Notes: a model not told the origin generated them from the letters alone. DNA of 55,181 bases from Bacteroidota bacterium (GCA_023251435.1 JAHEYU010000038.1:1-55181), one strand, 5' to 3'; counted from the stretch's first letter, positions 16,351 through 24,861 are shown. Numbers and translations: made by a program.

Positions 16351-17061
16351 ATGTCTCCTACACTTGTTCAGGAAATCAGATTGTACTGCATTGCAAATGC
16401 CGATGCAGAAAGGGTTAAAAAATCGCAACGCTTTTTTAAAGAAGAATTTGTTGGCTACGGACTAACTGCACCGCAAATTCAGGATAAAGTAAAAGAAATA
16501 CTAAAAAGTAATAATCCAGACTTGCAAACCATTCTGGATGCCGCCCCATTAATGATGCAAAGTGGCAAATACGAAGAAATTTCGTTTGCCCTGCTTCTGC
16601 TCGACGGACTTTGGAAACAGTTCACGCCGGAAACATTTCAGACAATTGGAAGCTGGTTTTCGTTTAGCATCAACAACTGGGCACATGCCGACACGTTGGG
16701 AATGTTTACCCTACCGAAATTTCTGGATAAAAAGATTCTCGAAATGGAGGATTTCAATTCATGGCTCGAATCTGCATTTAAGTTTCAACGCCGATGCGTG
16801 CCGGTGACGCTCATTAAGCACATAAAAAAAACAAAAAAGGTAATGCCTTCGATCCTATTTGTTGAAAAGCTAATGGCCGATCCTGAACGTGAAGTACATC
16901 AGGGAATGGGCTGGTTCCTGCGCGAAGCATGGAAGATTAGTCCAGCCGAAGTAGAACCTTTTCTCGAAAAATGGAAAGACACTGCACCTCGTCTTATTTT
17001 TCAGTATGCATGCGAGAAAATGACCCCAGAAAATAAGTTGAGATTTCGGCGGGCGAGGTAA
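16351..17061 (+). CDS. DNA alkylation repair protein (AlkD-like HEAT-repeat)
   Basis: A 236-residue alpha-helical protein of the AlkC/AlkD superfamily. Recognisable parts are KKSQRFFKEEFVGYGLTAPQI near the N-terminus, the helical stretch IGSWFSFSINNWAHADTLGM with the Trp-Asp-type base-recognition region, QRRCVPVTLIKHIK and REVHQGMGWFLREAWKISP. AlkD glycosylases remove N3- and N7-alkylated purines without flipping the base. The gene starts 12 bp after hicB with no terminator between, so it may be expressed with the toxin-antitoxin genes. A hairpin at 17073-17108 separates it from the convergent GH2 gene. Confidence 0.88.
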   Translation: MSPTLVQEIRLYCIANADAERVKKSQRFFKEEFVGYGLTAPQIQDKVKEILKSNNPDLQTILDAAPLMMQSGKYEEISFALLLLDGLWKQFTPETFQTIGSWFSFSINNWAHADTLGMFTLPKFLDKKILEMEDFNSWLESAFKFQRRCVPVTLIKHIKKTKKVMPSILFVEKLMADPEREVHQGMGWFLREAWKISPAEVEPFLEKWKDTAPRLIFQYACEKMTPENKLRFRRAR

Positions 17062-17072
17062 CTGTTATGTGA

Positions 17073-17108
17073 ATTATTCGGACGCCCTTGCCGGGGCGCC
17101 CGATAATT
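17073..17108. terminator. GC-rich hairpin between convergent alkD-like and GH2 genes
   Basis: A near-perfect stem (ATTATTCGGACGCCC against GGGCGCCCGATAAT, one mismatch and one bulge) lies between the two stop codons. The T-tracts are weak, so a bidirectional terminator is likely but not certain. Confidence 0.6.
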
Positions 17109-17117
17109 GCTCTATTT

Positions 17118-18929
17118 CTATTCTATCAGCGAATTACAAATCTTCTGATTAATTTCCCTGACGCGTTGTTCATCAATTTTAATCACTTTCCGGTCATAAG
17201 TCATCAGACCGTTTACCTCGCCTTCCACATCGGTGGTTTGGGTATAAACAGCAGCAGAGAAACCGCTTTTGATCATTTTCAATAAGGCTTCGCCATATTT
17301 CACATACTCATCGGTCACTTCTTTTGAGCTTTTAAACTGAACGTATCCCCAGTTTTTTTCAGTTGCCCACAAATGACCTTCAAGTGCCAACCCAATTCCG
17401 CCATATTCGCCTAGCACCGTCGGACGCTGACCATCGTACAAATACATATCAGGCCCCGGATAGTTGTGCAAATCGAGCATGTCTCCCACCTGATAATGGT
17501 TTCCGCCACTTGCCGGATTAACCAGTCGGCTCGGATCGTATGTTTTGGTCCATTCAGCAATTTCTGCAGTTTTAAATTGTCCCCATGCTTCGTTAAACGG
17601 AACCCAGCAAACCACACTCGGATTAGAATACAAATAGTCCATAATTTCATTCCACTCTTTGCGGAAGTTGGCTTCAGACTCCATACTGCGCTTAAATTCA
17701 TTTCCATTGAAATAATTTCTGTTTTGCCACAGCGGAGAGCGGTCGCCACTCGGCATATCCTGCCAAACCAGAATTCCCAACTGATCGCAATGAGTATACC
17801 ATCGGGCAGGCTCCACTTTCACATGTTTGCGAATCATGTTGAAGCCTAAGTCTTTTGTTTTCTGAATGTCGTATCTCAGCGCTTCGTCGGTTGGTGCAGT
17901 GTATAAACCATCGGGCCACCATCCCTGATCAAGCGGACCAAGCTGAAAGTAAGGTTTATTGTTCAGTTCCAGACGAACGATACCATTCTTGTCGCGTTTG
18001 GCCGAAACTTTACGCATCGCGAAATAGCTGTTCACCTGATCGGTCATAACACCATTGCTGATCAGGCAAACTTTCATGGTATATAGAAATGGTGATTCAG
18101 GACTCCACAGTTTTGCTTCTGGAACAGAAAGTTCTATTTTTTCTCCTGAAGCCACTTTGCTGACAGCAATTTCTTTCGATCCGTCAAACAGTTTTACTTC
18201 AACCACATCGCCATAAGATGCACCTTCAGTTTCGACCGAAACGGCCAGCTGGCTTTTGTCGATGTTCGGAACAGTCCTTAGGTTGTCGATTCGTTTGGCG
18301 GCAACCGGCTCGAGCCAAACGGTTTGCCAAATGCCGGTTACCGAGGTGTACCATATTGAGTTAGGGTTGCTTACCTGTTTCCCGCGAGGCTGAAAACCCT
18401 TATCGGTTCCATCCCACACTTTCACAACCAGTTTCTGACTCGATGTTTTATTCAGGAATGGGGTAATATCGAACGAAAATGGGGTATAACCACCCGTATG
18501 CGAACCAATTTTTATATCATTCAACCACACTTCTGCTTTCCAGTCAACCGCACCAAAGTGAAGCAATATATTTTTACCTTTCCATTTTGCAGGAACAGCA
18601 AAATTTCTCATGTACCAGACTTCATTTTCCTGCCCAACTGTTTTTTGGACTCCCGAAAGGCTCGATTCAACAGCAAAAGGAACAAGAATCTGCCCATCAA
18701 AAGTTGTTGGCCCGGCCATTCCCGTTTTCTGGATTGAATAATCCCACAAACCGTTAAGATTCATCCATTCAGACCGTTCCATAATAGGCCTGGGGTATTC
18801 GGGCAATACATTGTTAACATCGATTTTATCGGCCCATGCAGTTTTGATTTTATCGCCGGCAGGCTTCCACTGGGCAAAAGTTTGCAGCAAACAAATACTG
18901 AACAAAAACAGGAAAACTGACTTTTTCAT
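17118..18929 (-). CDS. Exported glycoside hydrolase family 2 enzyme
   Basis: A 603-residue GH2 protein with a signal peptide (1-19, cleavage after TFA). Domains in order: sugar-binding jelly-roll (about 50-210, LNGLWDYSIQK, GAVDWKAEVWLNDIKIGSHTGGYTPFSFDI), Ig-like domain (about 212-310), and a TIM barrel (about 320-600). The predicted acid/base is Glu447 in PFNEAWG and the nucleophile Glu508 in LGEYGG. GH2 enzymes act as beta-galactosidases, beta-glucuronidases or beta-mannosidases; the specificity cannot be read here. At about 600 residues it is the short form without extra C-terminal domains. It is a single gene convergent with the AlkD-like gene. Confidence 0.93.
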   Translation of the reverse strand: MKKSVFLFLFSICLLQTFAQWKPAGDKIKTAWADKIDVNNVLPEYPRPIMERSEWMNLNGLWDYSIQKTGMAGPTTFDGQILVPFAVESSLSGVQKTVGQENEVWYMRNFAVPAKWKGKNILLHFGAVDWKAEVWLNDIKIGSHTGGYTPFSFDITPFLNKTSSQKLVVKVWDGTDKGFQPRGKQVSNPNSIWYTSVTGIWQTVWLEPVAAKRIDNLRTVPNIDKSQLAVSVETEGASYGDVVEVKLFDGSKEIAVSKVASGEKIELSVPEAKLWSPESPFLYTMKVCLISNGVMTDQVNSYFAMRKVSAKRDKNGIVRLELNNKPYFQLGPLDQGWWPDGLYTAPTDEALRYDIQKTKDLGFNMIRKHVKVEPARWYTHCDQLGILVWQDMPSGDRSPLWQNRNYFNGNEFKRSMESEANFRKEWNEIMDYLYSNPSVVCWVPFNEAWGQFKTAEIAEWTKTYDPSRLVNPASGGNHYQVGDMLDLHNYPGPDMYLYDGQRPTVLGEYGGIGLALEGHLWATEKNWGYVQFKSSKEVTDEYVKYGEALLKMIKSGFSAAVYTQTTDVEGEVNGLMTYDRKVIKIDEQRVREINQKICNSLIE

Positions 18930-18984
18930 CTTAGTAAGTTATTTAGATTGATTCAGAGATAGTAAAACAGACAGTATCGATCAT

Positions 18985-19022
18985 AAAAAAATCAGGAGAT
19001 CCGAAAATCTCCTGATTTTTTT
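18985..19022. terminator. Bidirectional terminator downstream of pfkA
   Basis: ATCAGGAGAT (18991-19000) pairs perfectly with ATCTCCTGAT (19007-19016) around CCGAAA. A-run and T-run flank the stem on both sides, so it can stop transcription in either direction. It is 12 bp beyond the pfkA stop. Confidence 0.85.
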
Positions 19023-19033
19023 ATTGTGTTTAA

Positions 19034-20065
19034 TTAATCGTCACCAAACGAGACACCCATTTTCCGGCCTTTCAAAACCAATCCATGATTGTGATCAACA
19101 AGCCTCATTTTGCCTCCAACTTCTTCGAGTAAAACTGTTGTTAACTCGTTCTTAATCAGCGCTACCATGGTGCCGAAATTTCCCTCAGCAATACATTCTG
19201 CGGCATAAGCTCCATAACGGGTAGCCAGAATGCGGTCCATTGGCGAAGGACTTCCACCTCGCTGCGTATAACCTAAAACTGTTTCGCGAGCTTCAACATC
19301 CAGTTTCGATTGTATCGATTCGGCTAAATACCTTGCAGCCGACATATTTTTCGGATGTTCAATTCCCTCGGCAACTACTACAATTGTATAGGGTTTATTG
19401 TTTTTGTACCGTTGTTTAATTTTCGATATAACCGACTTCATCGAATATTTAATTTCCGGTATGAGGATGATATCTCCGCCACCCGCCATTCCGGCATAAA
19501 GAGCAATCCATCCGGCGTTATGCCCCATCACCTCAACAATCATTACCCGTCCGTGAGAGTTGGCGGTACTGTGCAAACGGTCAACCGCCTCGGTTGCTAT
19601 AAGAACAGCCGAATCAAAACCGAAAGTAAGATCAGTTCCATAAACATCGTTATCGATGGTTTTCGGAATACCGATTACGTTCAGGCCAATTTTCGACAAC
19701 AAATGAGCGGTTTTCATGGTGCCATTACCACCAATGCATACCAAAGCGTCCAATCCAAGGTCTGTGTAGTTCTTTTTGATCAGTTCCGGTTTATCATTGT
19801 CTTCTTCAGTTACAATTTTGAACGGTTTCTCGCGTGAAGTTCCTATAATTGTTCCACCAAGCGTTAAAATACCTGATAAATCTTTCTCCTTGAGTTCCAC
19901 GTATTGCTTATGAATCAGGCCTGTAAAACCTGATGAAAACCCTATCACCTCCATGCCATATTCAACAATGGCTGTTTTTCCAACTCCTCTGATAGCGGCA
20001 TTTAATCCCGGACAATCGCCACCGGCCGTTAAAATACCAATCCTTTTTGCCTTAATTTTACTCAT
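19034..20065 (-). CDS. pfkA: 6-phosphofructokinase (phosphoryl donor uncertain)
   Basis: A 343-residue phosphofructokinase, the committing step of glycolysis. Landmarks are GILTAGGDCPGLNAAIRGV, GGTIIGTSR, CIGGNGTMKTA (111-120), GIPKTIDND (132-140, catalytic Asp138), MGHNAGWIALYAG, and GYTQRGGSPSPMDR. Asn114 replaces the Asp of the common GGDG motif and Lys135 replaces the Gly of E. coli GLPGTIDND. Lys at this position is typical of PPi-dependent or group III enzymes, whereas Gly115 is typical of ATP users, so the donor is unclear. The gene is divergent from a DUF1080 gene across a 460-bp region with a repeat array and two candidate -7 elements. Confidence 0.92.
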   Translation of the reverse strand: MSKIKAKRIGILTAGGDCPGLNAAIRGVGKTAIVEYGMEVIGFSSGFTGLIHKQYVELKEKDLSGILTLGGTIIGTSREKPFKIVTEEDNDKPELIKKNYTDLGLDALVCIGGNGTMKTAHLLSKIGLNVIGIPKTIDNDVYGTDLTFGFDSAVLIATEAVDRLHSTANSHGRVMIVEVMGHNAGWIALYAGMAGGGDIILIPEIKYSMKSVISKIKQRYKNNKPYTIVVVAEGIEHPKNMSAARYLAESIQSKLDVEARETVLGYTQRGGSPSPMDRILATRYGAYAAECIAEGNFGTMVALIKNELTTVLLEEVGGKMRLVDHNHGLVLKGRKMGVSFGDD

Positions 20066-20110
20066 AATATCCTATTTTACAATTGATTAGAAACGAATCG
20101 TTAAAACTCT

Positions 20111-20118
20111 CAAAGTTA
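20111..20118 (-). promoter_or_regulatory. Proximal -7 element of pfkA
   Basis: Reads TAACTTTG on the minus strand, a perfect TAnnTTTG match 46 bp upstream of the pfkA ATG. No -33 TTG at the right distance. Confidence 0.35.
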
Positions 20119-20193
20119 CAAAAAGCTTTGGTTTCATTTATTTTATTTCTCTACTATAAATTATACAGGCGAGAAAATTTAGTTGAAACACTA

Positions 20194-20201
20194 CAAAACT
20201 A
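20194..20201 (-). promoter_or_regulatory. Distal -7 element of pfkA
   Basis: Reads TAGTTTTG on the minus strand, a perfect TAnnTTTG match. The 11-bp repeat array lies about 31-81 bp upstream of it, a position suitable for an activator. Confidence 0.3.
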
Positions 20202-20213
20202 AAGAAAAAGGAA

Positions 20214-20314
20214 ATCCGTAAATTTTCCCAATGTCAATTAATAGTCATTAAATTGTCATTGGGTGGTCATTAAATTGTCTTGCAATTAGAACTATGTGAC
20301 AACAATTTACGGAT
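20214..20314. repeat. 11-bp perfect inverted repeat framing the Pho-box-like array
   Basis: ATCCGTAAATT (20214-20224) and its exact reverse complement AATTTACGGAT (20304-20314) are 79 bp apart. The midpoint (20264) nearly coincides with the centre of the five-unit array. Confidence 0.7.
20232..20282 (+). promoter_or_regulatory. Five-unit 11-bp-phased direct repeat, Pho-box-like operator
   Basis: Seven-base units TGTCAAT, AGTCATT, TGTCATT, GGTCATT and TGTCTTG begin at 20232, 20243, 20254, 20265 and 20276, separated by 4-base spacers TAAT, AAAT, GGGT and AAAT. The 7+4 layout and the TGTCAT core match the PhoB operator of E. coli (CTGTCAT units with AT-rich 4-bp spacers), although the spacing is also used by other OmpR/PhoB-family regulators. 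Confidence 0.6.
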
Positions 20315-20464
20315 CAAAATACTCACCAGGTAAGCAAACAGGCAATCGCATTAAAGAAAATCAGTTGGTCATTTACCTTCCTATCATAAATAATCGGGAT
20401 AAAATATGCCATATTTTTCAGGATAAACCGCCATAAAGCCTGCTTTTTTGCTGAAGTTTTTTAC

Positions 20465-20472
20465 TAACTTTG
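20465..20472 (+). promoter_or_regulatory. -7 promoter element of the DUF1080 gene
   Basis: TAACTTTG is a perfect TAnnTTTG match 53 bp upstream of the ATG. A TTTG at 20447-20450 is only 14 bp away, closer than usual. Confidence 0.4.
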
Positions 20473-20525
20473 TCATCATCAACTTAAAACCACAATAAAT
20501 TATCTATAAACTAAAATCATTTCAA

Positions 20526-21320
20526 ATGAAAAAATTCTATTCCCTTTTTCTGGCCGGAACACTCATTTTTGCAATATCGTGCCAGAGTGGCAAAAAAAAG
20601 GCAGGCGAAAAATCGGCCAAAGACTCTACTTTAGTAACTGTTCCTGAAGTTAACCAACTCAGTGCCGAAGAAACCAACACAGGCTGGACACTTTTGTTCG
20701 ACGGAACAACCTCGAATGGCTGGAGAGGCTACAACAAGACTGAATTCCCAAAAGGCTGGGAAATTGCTGACGGAACATTGCATTGCATTGGAACAGGAAC
20801 CGGAGAAGCCGGTGCTGAAAACGGTGGTGATATTATCTACGACAAGAAATTCAAAAACTTTCACCTGAAAGTTGAATGGAAAATTGGTGTCGGCGGAAAC
20901 TCGGGTATTTTCTATCTTGGACAAGAAGTTCCGGAATGGCCAATTTATAAAACCGCTCCTGAAATGCAGGTTTTAGATAACATTAACCACATTGATGCAA
21001 CTATGGGCAAAGACGGAAACCGCCAGGCTGGCTCGTTATACGACCTGATTCCGGCAAAACCACAGAATGCAAAACCTGTTGGCGAATGGAATACTGCCGA
21101 AGTAATCTGCTATAAAGGAACTGTGGTTCACAAACAAAACGGTGAAACTGTTTTGGAATACCATTTATGGACCGACGACTGGAAGAAAATGGTTGCAGAA
21201 AGTAAATTCCCGAACCTGAACGAAAAATGGGCCGATGTGGCAACTGAAGGTTACATTGCTTTTCAGGATCATGGCGACGATGTTTGGTACCGCAACGTAA
21301 AAATAAAAGAATTACAATAA
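20526..21320 (+). CDS. DUF1080 (3-keto-disaccharide hydrolase-like) lipoprotein
   Basis: A 264-residue lipoprotein: signal peptide with lipobox FAISC (Cys19), a short charged linker, then a DUF1080 concanavalin-like beta-sandwich (about 52-264) with TLLFDGTTSNGWRGYNK, GGDIIYDKKFKNFHLKVEWKIG, GGNSGIFYLGQE, APEMQVLDN and GYIAFQDHGDDVWYRNVKIKEL. DUF1080 proteins include enzymes that cleave 3-keto-glycosides; function in this paralogue is inferred. It ends in a terminator shared with convergent gldB. A remote array of Pho-box-like repeats lies upstream. Confidence 0.92.
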   Translation: MKKFYSLFLAGTLIFAISCQSGKKKAGEKSAKDSTLVTVPEVNQLSAEETNTGWTLLFDGTTSNGWRGYNKTEFPKGWEIADGTLHCIGTGTGEAGAENGGDIIYDKKFKNFHLKVEWKIGVGGNSGIFYLGQEVPEWPIYKTAPEMQVLDNINHIDATMGKDGNRQAGSLYDLIPAKPQNAKPVGEWNTAEVICYKGTVVHKQNGETVLEYHLWTDDWKKMVAESKFPNLNEKWADVATEGYIAFQDHGDDVWYRNVKIKELQ

Positions 21321-21343
21321 GCTATTTCTATAAACCGATACTG

Positions 21344-21371
21344 AAAGCCTCCTGAAAAGGGGGCTTTTTTT
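21344..21371 (+). terminator. Terminator between the DUF1080 gene and gldB
   Basis: AAAGCCTCC (21344-21352) pairs with GGGGGCTTT around TGAAAA (one G-T pair) and is followed by a T-run to 21371. Confidence 0.8.
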
Positions 21372-21374
21372 GAA

Positions 21375-22373
21375 CTATGGCTGATATTCAGAATTATTCA
21401 GAATTCCCTGAAAGTCAGTATTATTCATCAAATCAGCAAGTTTAACATCTTTATTCTGTTTCATGTACGAACGTACAATCTGCCAGCCGAGCCAGGCTCC
21501 GGTACGCGCTGGCGACTGGTCGGTAAATGCCGATGTATAAGGGCCATCGTCGATAAAACGCTTAACACTCATTCTGTCGGTCGAAAACAGCAACTTGTGT
21601 TCGGCCAGAAATGTCCACATGGCGGCTTCATTTTTAGTACAATAATCAAGTTGCTTTTTGGTAAACCCAATTTTCAGAGAGTCCGGCATTTCAGGCAACA
21701 TGGCATCAATAAAATACTGCATTTTACCTTCGTGAATCATCTGGCTCAGCAAATTATTTGCATTATCAGCTTTGGGCCATTCTGTTACAGCCCACGCATA
21801 CATCATGTCGGGAATAATCTTTTCAGGATGCATATTTCTGCGTTTATAAACCGGCAAACCCAACTCTTTGTAATAACGGCTGTCGGATCCCAAATACTTA
21901 TCAAGGCTAATTCCGATGAGGTTTTCGGAAGTGACCACAGACTGATTAAATCCTGAAATACAGGTATAAATAGTTGGAATATCCTTTCCGGGGAAATAAT
22001 GCCTGTAATATTTAAAGGCTTGAACCAATTCCTGACGAAGTTTAACGGTATCGACCATTTCTGCAACATTTTCTTCGAGCTTCCGGTTAAGTGTATCCGA
22101 AATAAATGAATAAAGCAATTCAGCAAATTCTTCCTGTTCAGTACCTCCAATCGAGATCATCCGGTAAGTAAAAATATCGAAAAAATCACCGTACGATTGC
22201 TTTAATGCCGGTATTTCCGATGCCAATTGTTCTTGTTTCAGCTTCATCAAATCAACATCAAGATGCTTGATTTTTACATCGACAGAAACATCTGAAACAT
22301 TTACTTTCAGTGGATTGCGCGTACATGAAAACGAGATTGCCGTTAAGCACAAAAGGAAAAAGAATTGTTTCAT
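21375..22373 (-). CDS. gldB: Gliding motility lipoprotein GldB
   Basis: A 332-residue lipoprotein with signal peptide MKQFFFLLCLTAISFSC (lipobox ISFSC, Cys17). The body matches GldB: VDVKIKHLDVDLMKLKQ, YGDFFDIFTYRMISIG, PTIYTCISGFNQSVV, IGISLDKYLGSDSRYYKELGLPVYKRRNM, GKMQYFIDAMLP and TGAWLGWQIVRSYM. GldB is associated with gliding and the type IX secretion machinery in Bacteroidota, and its exact role is not settled; it is also found in non-gliding species. ATG 22373 is chosen because the 16 extra upstream residues would break a normal signal peptide. It is divergent from a PorT-like gene followed by nadE, an arrangement I associate with Bacteroidota. Confidence 0.88.
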   Translation of the reverse strand: MKQFFFLLCLTAISFSCTRNPLKVNVSDVSVDVKIKHLDVDLMKLKQEQLASEIPALKQSYGDFFDIFTYRMISIGGTEQEEFAELLYSFISDTLNRKLEENVAEMVDTVKLRQELVQAFKYYRHYFPGKDIPTIYTCISGFNQSVVTSENLIGISLDKYLGSDSRYYKELGLPVYKRRNMHPEKIIPDMMYAWAVTEWPKADNANNLLSQMIHEGKMQYFIDAMLPEMPDSLKIGFTKKQLDYCTKNEAAMWTFLAEHKLLFSTDRMSVKRFIDDGPYTSAFTDQSPARTGAWLGWQIVRSYMKQNKDVKLADLMNNTDFQGILNNSEYQP

Positions 22374-22452
22374 CAGGAATATTTTTTGATAATTACGGAC
22401 GAATTGCATTTTTATTGCCAATTTAAATTTAAAATTCGAGATTTGCAGAAAA

Positions 22453-22460
22453 CAAAACTA
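22453..22460 (-). promoter_or_regulatory. -7 promoter element of gldB
   Basis: Reads TAGTTTTG on the minus strand, a perfect TAnnTTTG match about 80 bp upstream of the chosen gldB start. Confidence 0.3.
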
Positions 22461-22549
22461 AGCCATTCTTGCGTTATATAGCTGGCTCAAAACCTGATTT
22501 TCGATCGTTGAGTCAATTTTTACTCATTCAGCAAATAAAAAAAATAGCG

Positions 22550-23206
22550 ATGAAACGGATTACTTTAATTTCAGTATTATTTATTCTTGTACTAACCGGT
22601 TGGAGCCAAACCCGGATACAGCTTTCGTTTACCGGGAGCCCATCACTTAACTGGATGAAATCCAACAACATGGCAGTTGACAAAGAAAAAGTAGTTGCTG
22701 GTTATGACTTTGGATTAAACGGAGATATTTTCTTTAACGAAAACGAACGTTATTCAGTATTAACCGGATTACAGATTTTGAATACAGGAGGTTCTGTCAC
22801 TTATCGCGAAGCTTTCGAATTTTCCGGCAAAACCCTGCCAGCGTCCACTAAAATCAGGTATCGCCTCCGCTATGTTGAGATCCCTTTGGCCATCAAACTT
22901 AAAACCGATCAATTTCACAGAACCCGCTATTGGGGCCAATTTGGATTGTCGTCGATGATAAATATCGGAGCCAATGGCGACAGCAGCAACGGAACATTAA
23001 GAAAAGCAAATATCAACGACGAAATCAACTTATTTAATCTGGCTATGATTGTGGGCGCCGGCTTCGATTTCGATCTGGGAGGTAGCAATTCTATAACAGC
23101 CGGATTGATTTTCCACAATGGGTTGACGGATATTACAACCGACAATGCTTTCAACGACAAAACAATTGTCAACTCCATAAAATTGAGGCTCGGCCTGATC
23201 TTTTAA
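22550..23206 (+). CDS. PorT-like outer-membrane beta-barrel protein
   Basis: A 218-residue exported protein with a signal peptide (about 1-20, ISVLFILVLTGWSQ) and alternating amphipathic strands of an outer-membrane beta-barrel (PF13568-like), including YDFGLNGDIFFNENERYSVLTGLQI, YRLRYVEIPLAIKLKT, RTRYWGQFGLSSMINIGA and the C-terminal SIKLRLGLIF with final aromatic residue. Length and the 'LRYVEIPLAIKLKT' block match PorT/SprT-type barrels of the type IX system, but this barrel family is broad, so the specific assignment is an inference. ATG 22550 gives a clean signal peptide; the frame extends upstream from a TTG without one. nadE begins 11 bp after its stop. Confidence 0.7.
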   Translation: MKRITLISVLFILVLTGWSQTRIQLSFTGSPSLNWMKSNNMAVDKEKVVAGYDFGLNGDIFFNENERYSVLTGLQILNTGGSVTYREAFEFSGKTLPASTKIRYRLRYVEIPLAIKLKTDQFHRTRYWGQFGLSSMINIGANGDSSNGTLRKANINDEINLFNLAMIVGAGFDFDLGGSNSITAGLIFHNGLTDITTDNAFNDKTIVNSIKLRLGLIF

Positions 23207-23217
23207 TAAACATACAC

Positions 23218-24861
23218 ATGAGAATAGCTATTGCGCAGCTCAACTATCACATCGGTAATTTTGAGCTGAATACATCAAAAATCATTGATTGTATCAGCAA
23301 ATCGAAGGTTGCAGGAGCCGATCTGGTAGTTTTTTCAGAACTCTCGGTAACCGGATATTACCCGCACGATTTGCTTGAGCGGAAAGAATTTATTGAGCAA
23401 TCGTACAAAGCCATCGATCAGATTGCTGCCAGTTGTACCGGTATTGCCGCCATTGTTGGCGCACCAAGTATTAATCCTGAACCCCGCGGCAAAAAGCTTT
23501 TCAATTCTGCATTTTTTATGTACGACGGTGCTGTTCAGCAAATAGTAAACAAATCGCTTCTGCCGACTTACGATATTTTTGATGAATACCGGCATTTTGA
23601 ACCCAACAAACAATTTTCTGTCTTCAATTTCTGCGGAAAAAAAATTGCCATCACCATTTGCGAAGATCTTTGGGACGAGCAGGAAACGCAAAACGAATTT
23701 GGCCGCGAAAAGCTGTATCAGCTATCTCCGTTGAAAGAATTATCAGCCTTAAATCCAGATTTGGTGATCAACCTTTCAGCCTCTCCATTCTCTTATAATC
23801 AGGAAAACTGGCGTAAAAATATTCTGGTTAAAAATGCCATAAAATATCAATTGCCCATTCTGTATGTCAATCAGGTTGGCGCACAAACCGAACTTGTTTT
23901 CGACGGAGGTTCTTTCTTCCTCGAAAAAAACGGTGTTATTCAGGAAGAACTAAACTATTTTGAAGAAGACTTCCGGATAATTGACACCGAAATACCTTCA
24001 GGAAATCTTCAGCCAAAAACCGAAACCATCGAAAAAATACATCATGCGCTGGTTCTCGGCATCCGCGATTATTTCACAAAAATGGGCTTCAAAAAAGCCA
24101 CACTGGGTTTATCCGGAGGAATTGATTCGGCTTTGGTGCTTGTTTTGGCAGTTGAAGCACTTGGCAATGAAAATGTGCGTGTTTTGCTGATGCCCTCGCG
24201 GTTTTCGTCAGATCATAGCGTAAACGATGCTTTGCAACTTGCGCAAAATCTGGGTATTCAGTACGAGACAATACCAATTCAGCCGATGGTTGATAGTTTT
24301 GAGCAAAGCCTTTCGGATGTGTTTGCAGGTTTAAAAAGCGATGTAACCGAAGAAAACATTCAGGCCCGTACACGCGGAATTTTGCTGATGGCTATTTCAA
24401 ACAAATTCGGAAATATTCTGCTAAACACCACCAATAAAAGCGAATGCGCTGTTGGGTACGGAACTTTATACGGCGATATGAACGGCGGACTTTCGGTGCT
24501 GGGCGATGTTTACAAAACCGACATTTTCAAAATGGCACGCTGGATTAATCGTGAACGTGAAATAATTCCCGGAAACACAATTCTGAAACCACCTTCGGCG
24601 GAGCTTCGGCCCGATCAGAAAGACACCGATTCGTTGCCCGACTACGATATGCTCGACCAGATTCTGTTTGATTATATCGAACTGAACCTGTCGCCCTATG
24701 AAATAATCGCCAAAGGATTCGACGATGCAACCGTTTTACGAACCGTCAGGATGGTTAACAACAACGAATACAAAAGATTTCAGGCGCCACCAATCATAAG
24801 AGTCAGTTCGAAAGCATTTGGATTCGGTAGGCGAATTCCTTTGGTAGCGCGATATTCATAA
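23218..24861 (+). CDS. nadE: Glutamine-dependent NAD+ synthetase
   Basis: A 547-residue two-domain enzyme that makes NAD+ from deamido-NAD+, ATP and glutamine. The N-terminal nitrilase-fold glutaminase carries the triad Glu41 (FSELSVTGY), Lys112 (NKSLLPTYDIFDEYRHFEP) and Cys148 (ITICEDLWD). The C-terminal synthetase has the PP-loop LSGGIDSALV (Ser299-Ser304) and LNTTNKSECAVGYGTLYGDMNGGLSVLGDVYKT, and ends with FQAPPIIRVSSKAFGFGRRIPLV. Length is typical. It lies 11 bp behind the PorT-like gene and is probably co-transcribed with it. Confidence 0.97.
   Translation: MRIAIAQLNYHIGNFELNTSKIIDCISKSKVAGADLVVFSELSVTGYYPHDLLERKEFIEQSYKAIDQIAASCTGIAAIVGAPSINPEPRGKKLFNSAFFMYDGAVQQIVNKSLLPTYDIFDEYRHFEPNKQFSVFNFCGKKIAITICEDLWDEQETQNEFGREKLYQLSPLKELSALNPDLVINLSASPFSYNQENWRKNILVKNAIKYQLPILYVNQVGAQTELVFDGGSFFLEKNGVIQEELNYFEEDFRIIDTEIPSGNLQPKTETIEKIHHALVLGIRDYFTKMGFKKATLGLSGGIDSALVLVLAVEALGNENVRVLLMPSRFSSDHSVNDALQLAQNLGIQYETIPIQPMVDSFEQSLSDVFAGLKSDVTEENIQARTRGILLMAISNKFGNILLNTTNKSECAVGYGTLYGDMNGGLSVLGDVYKTDIFKMARWINREREIIPGNTILKPPSAELRPDQKDTDSLPDYDMLDQILFDYIELNLSPYEIIAKGFDDATVLRTVRMVNNNEYKRFQAPPIIRVSSKAFGFGRRIPLVARYS

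Larger units (their letters stand above)
20066..20525. other. 460-bp divergent regulatory region between pfkA and the DUF1080 gene
   Basis: The region holds -7 elements for pfkA (20111-20118 and 20194-20201, minus strand) and for the DUF1080 gene (20465-20472), and a five-unit 11-bp array (20232-20282) inside an inverted repeat (20214-20314). No open frame of note is present. Confidence 0.6.
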
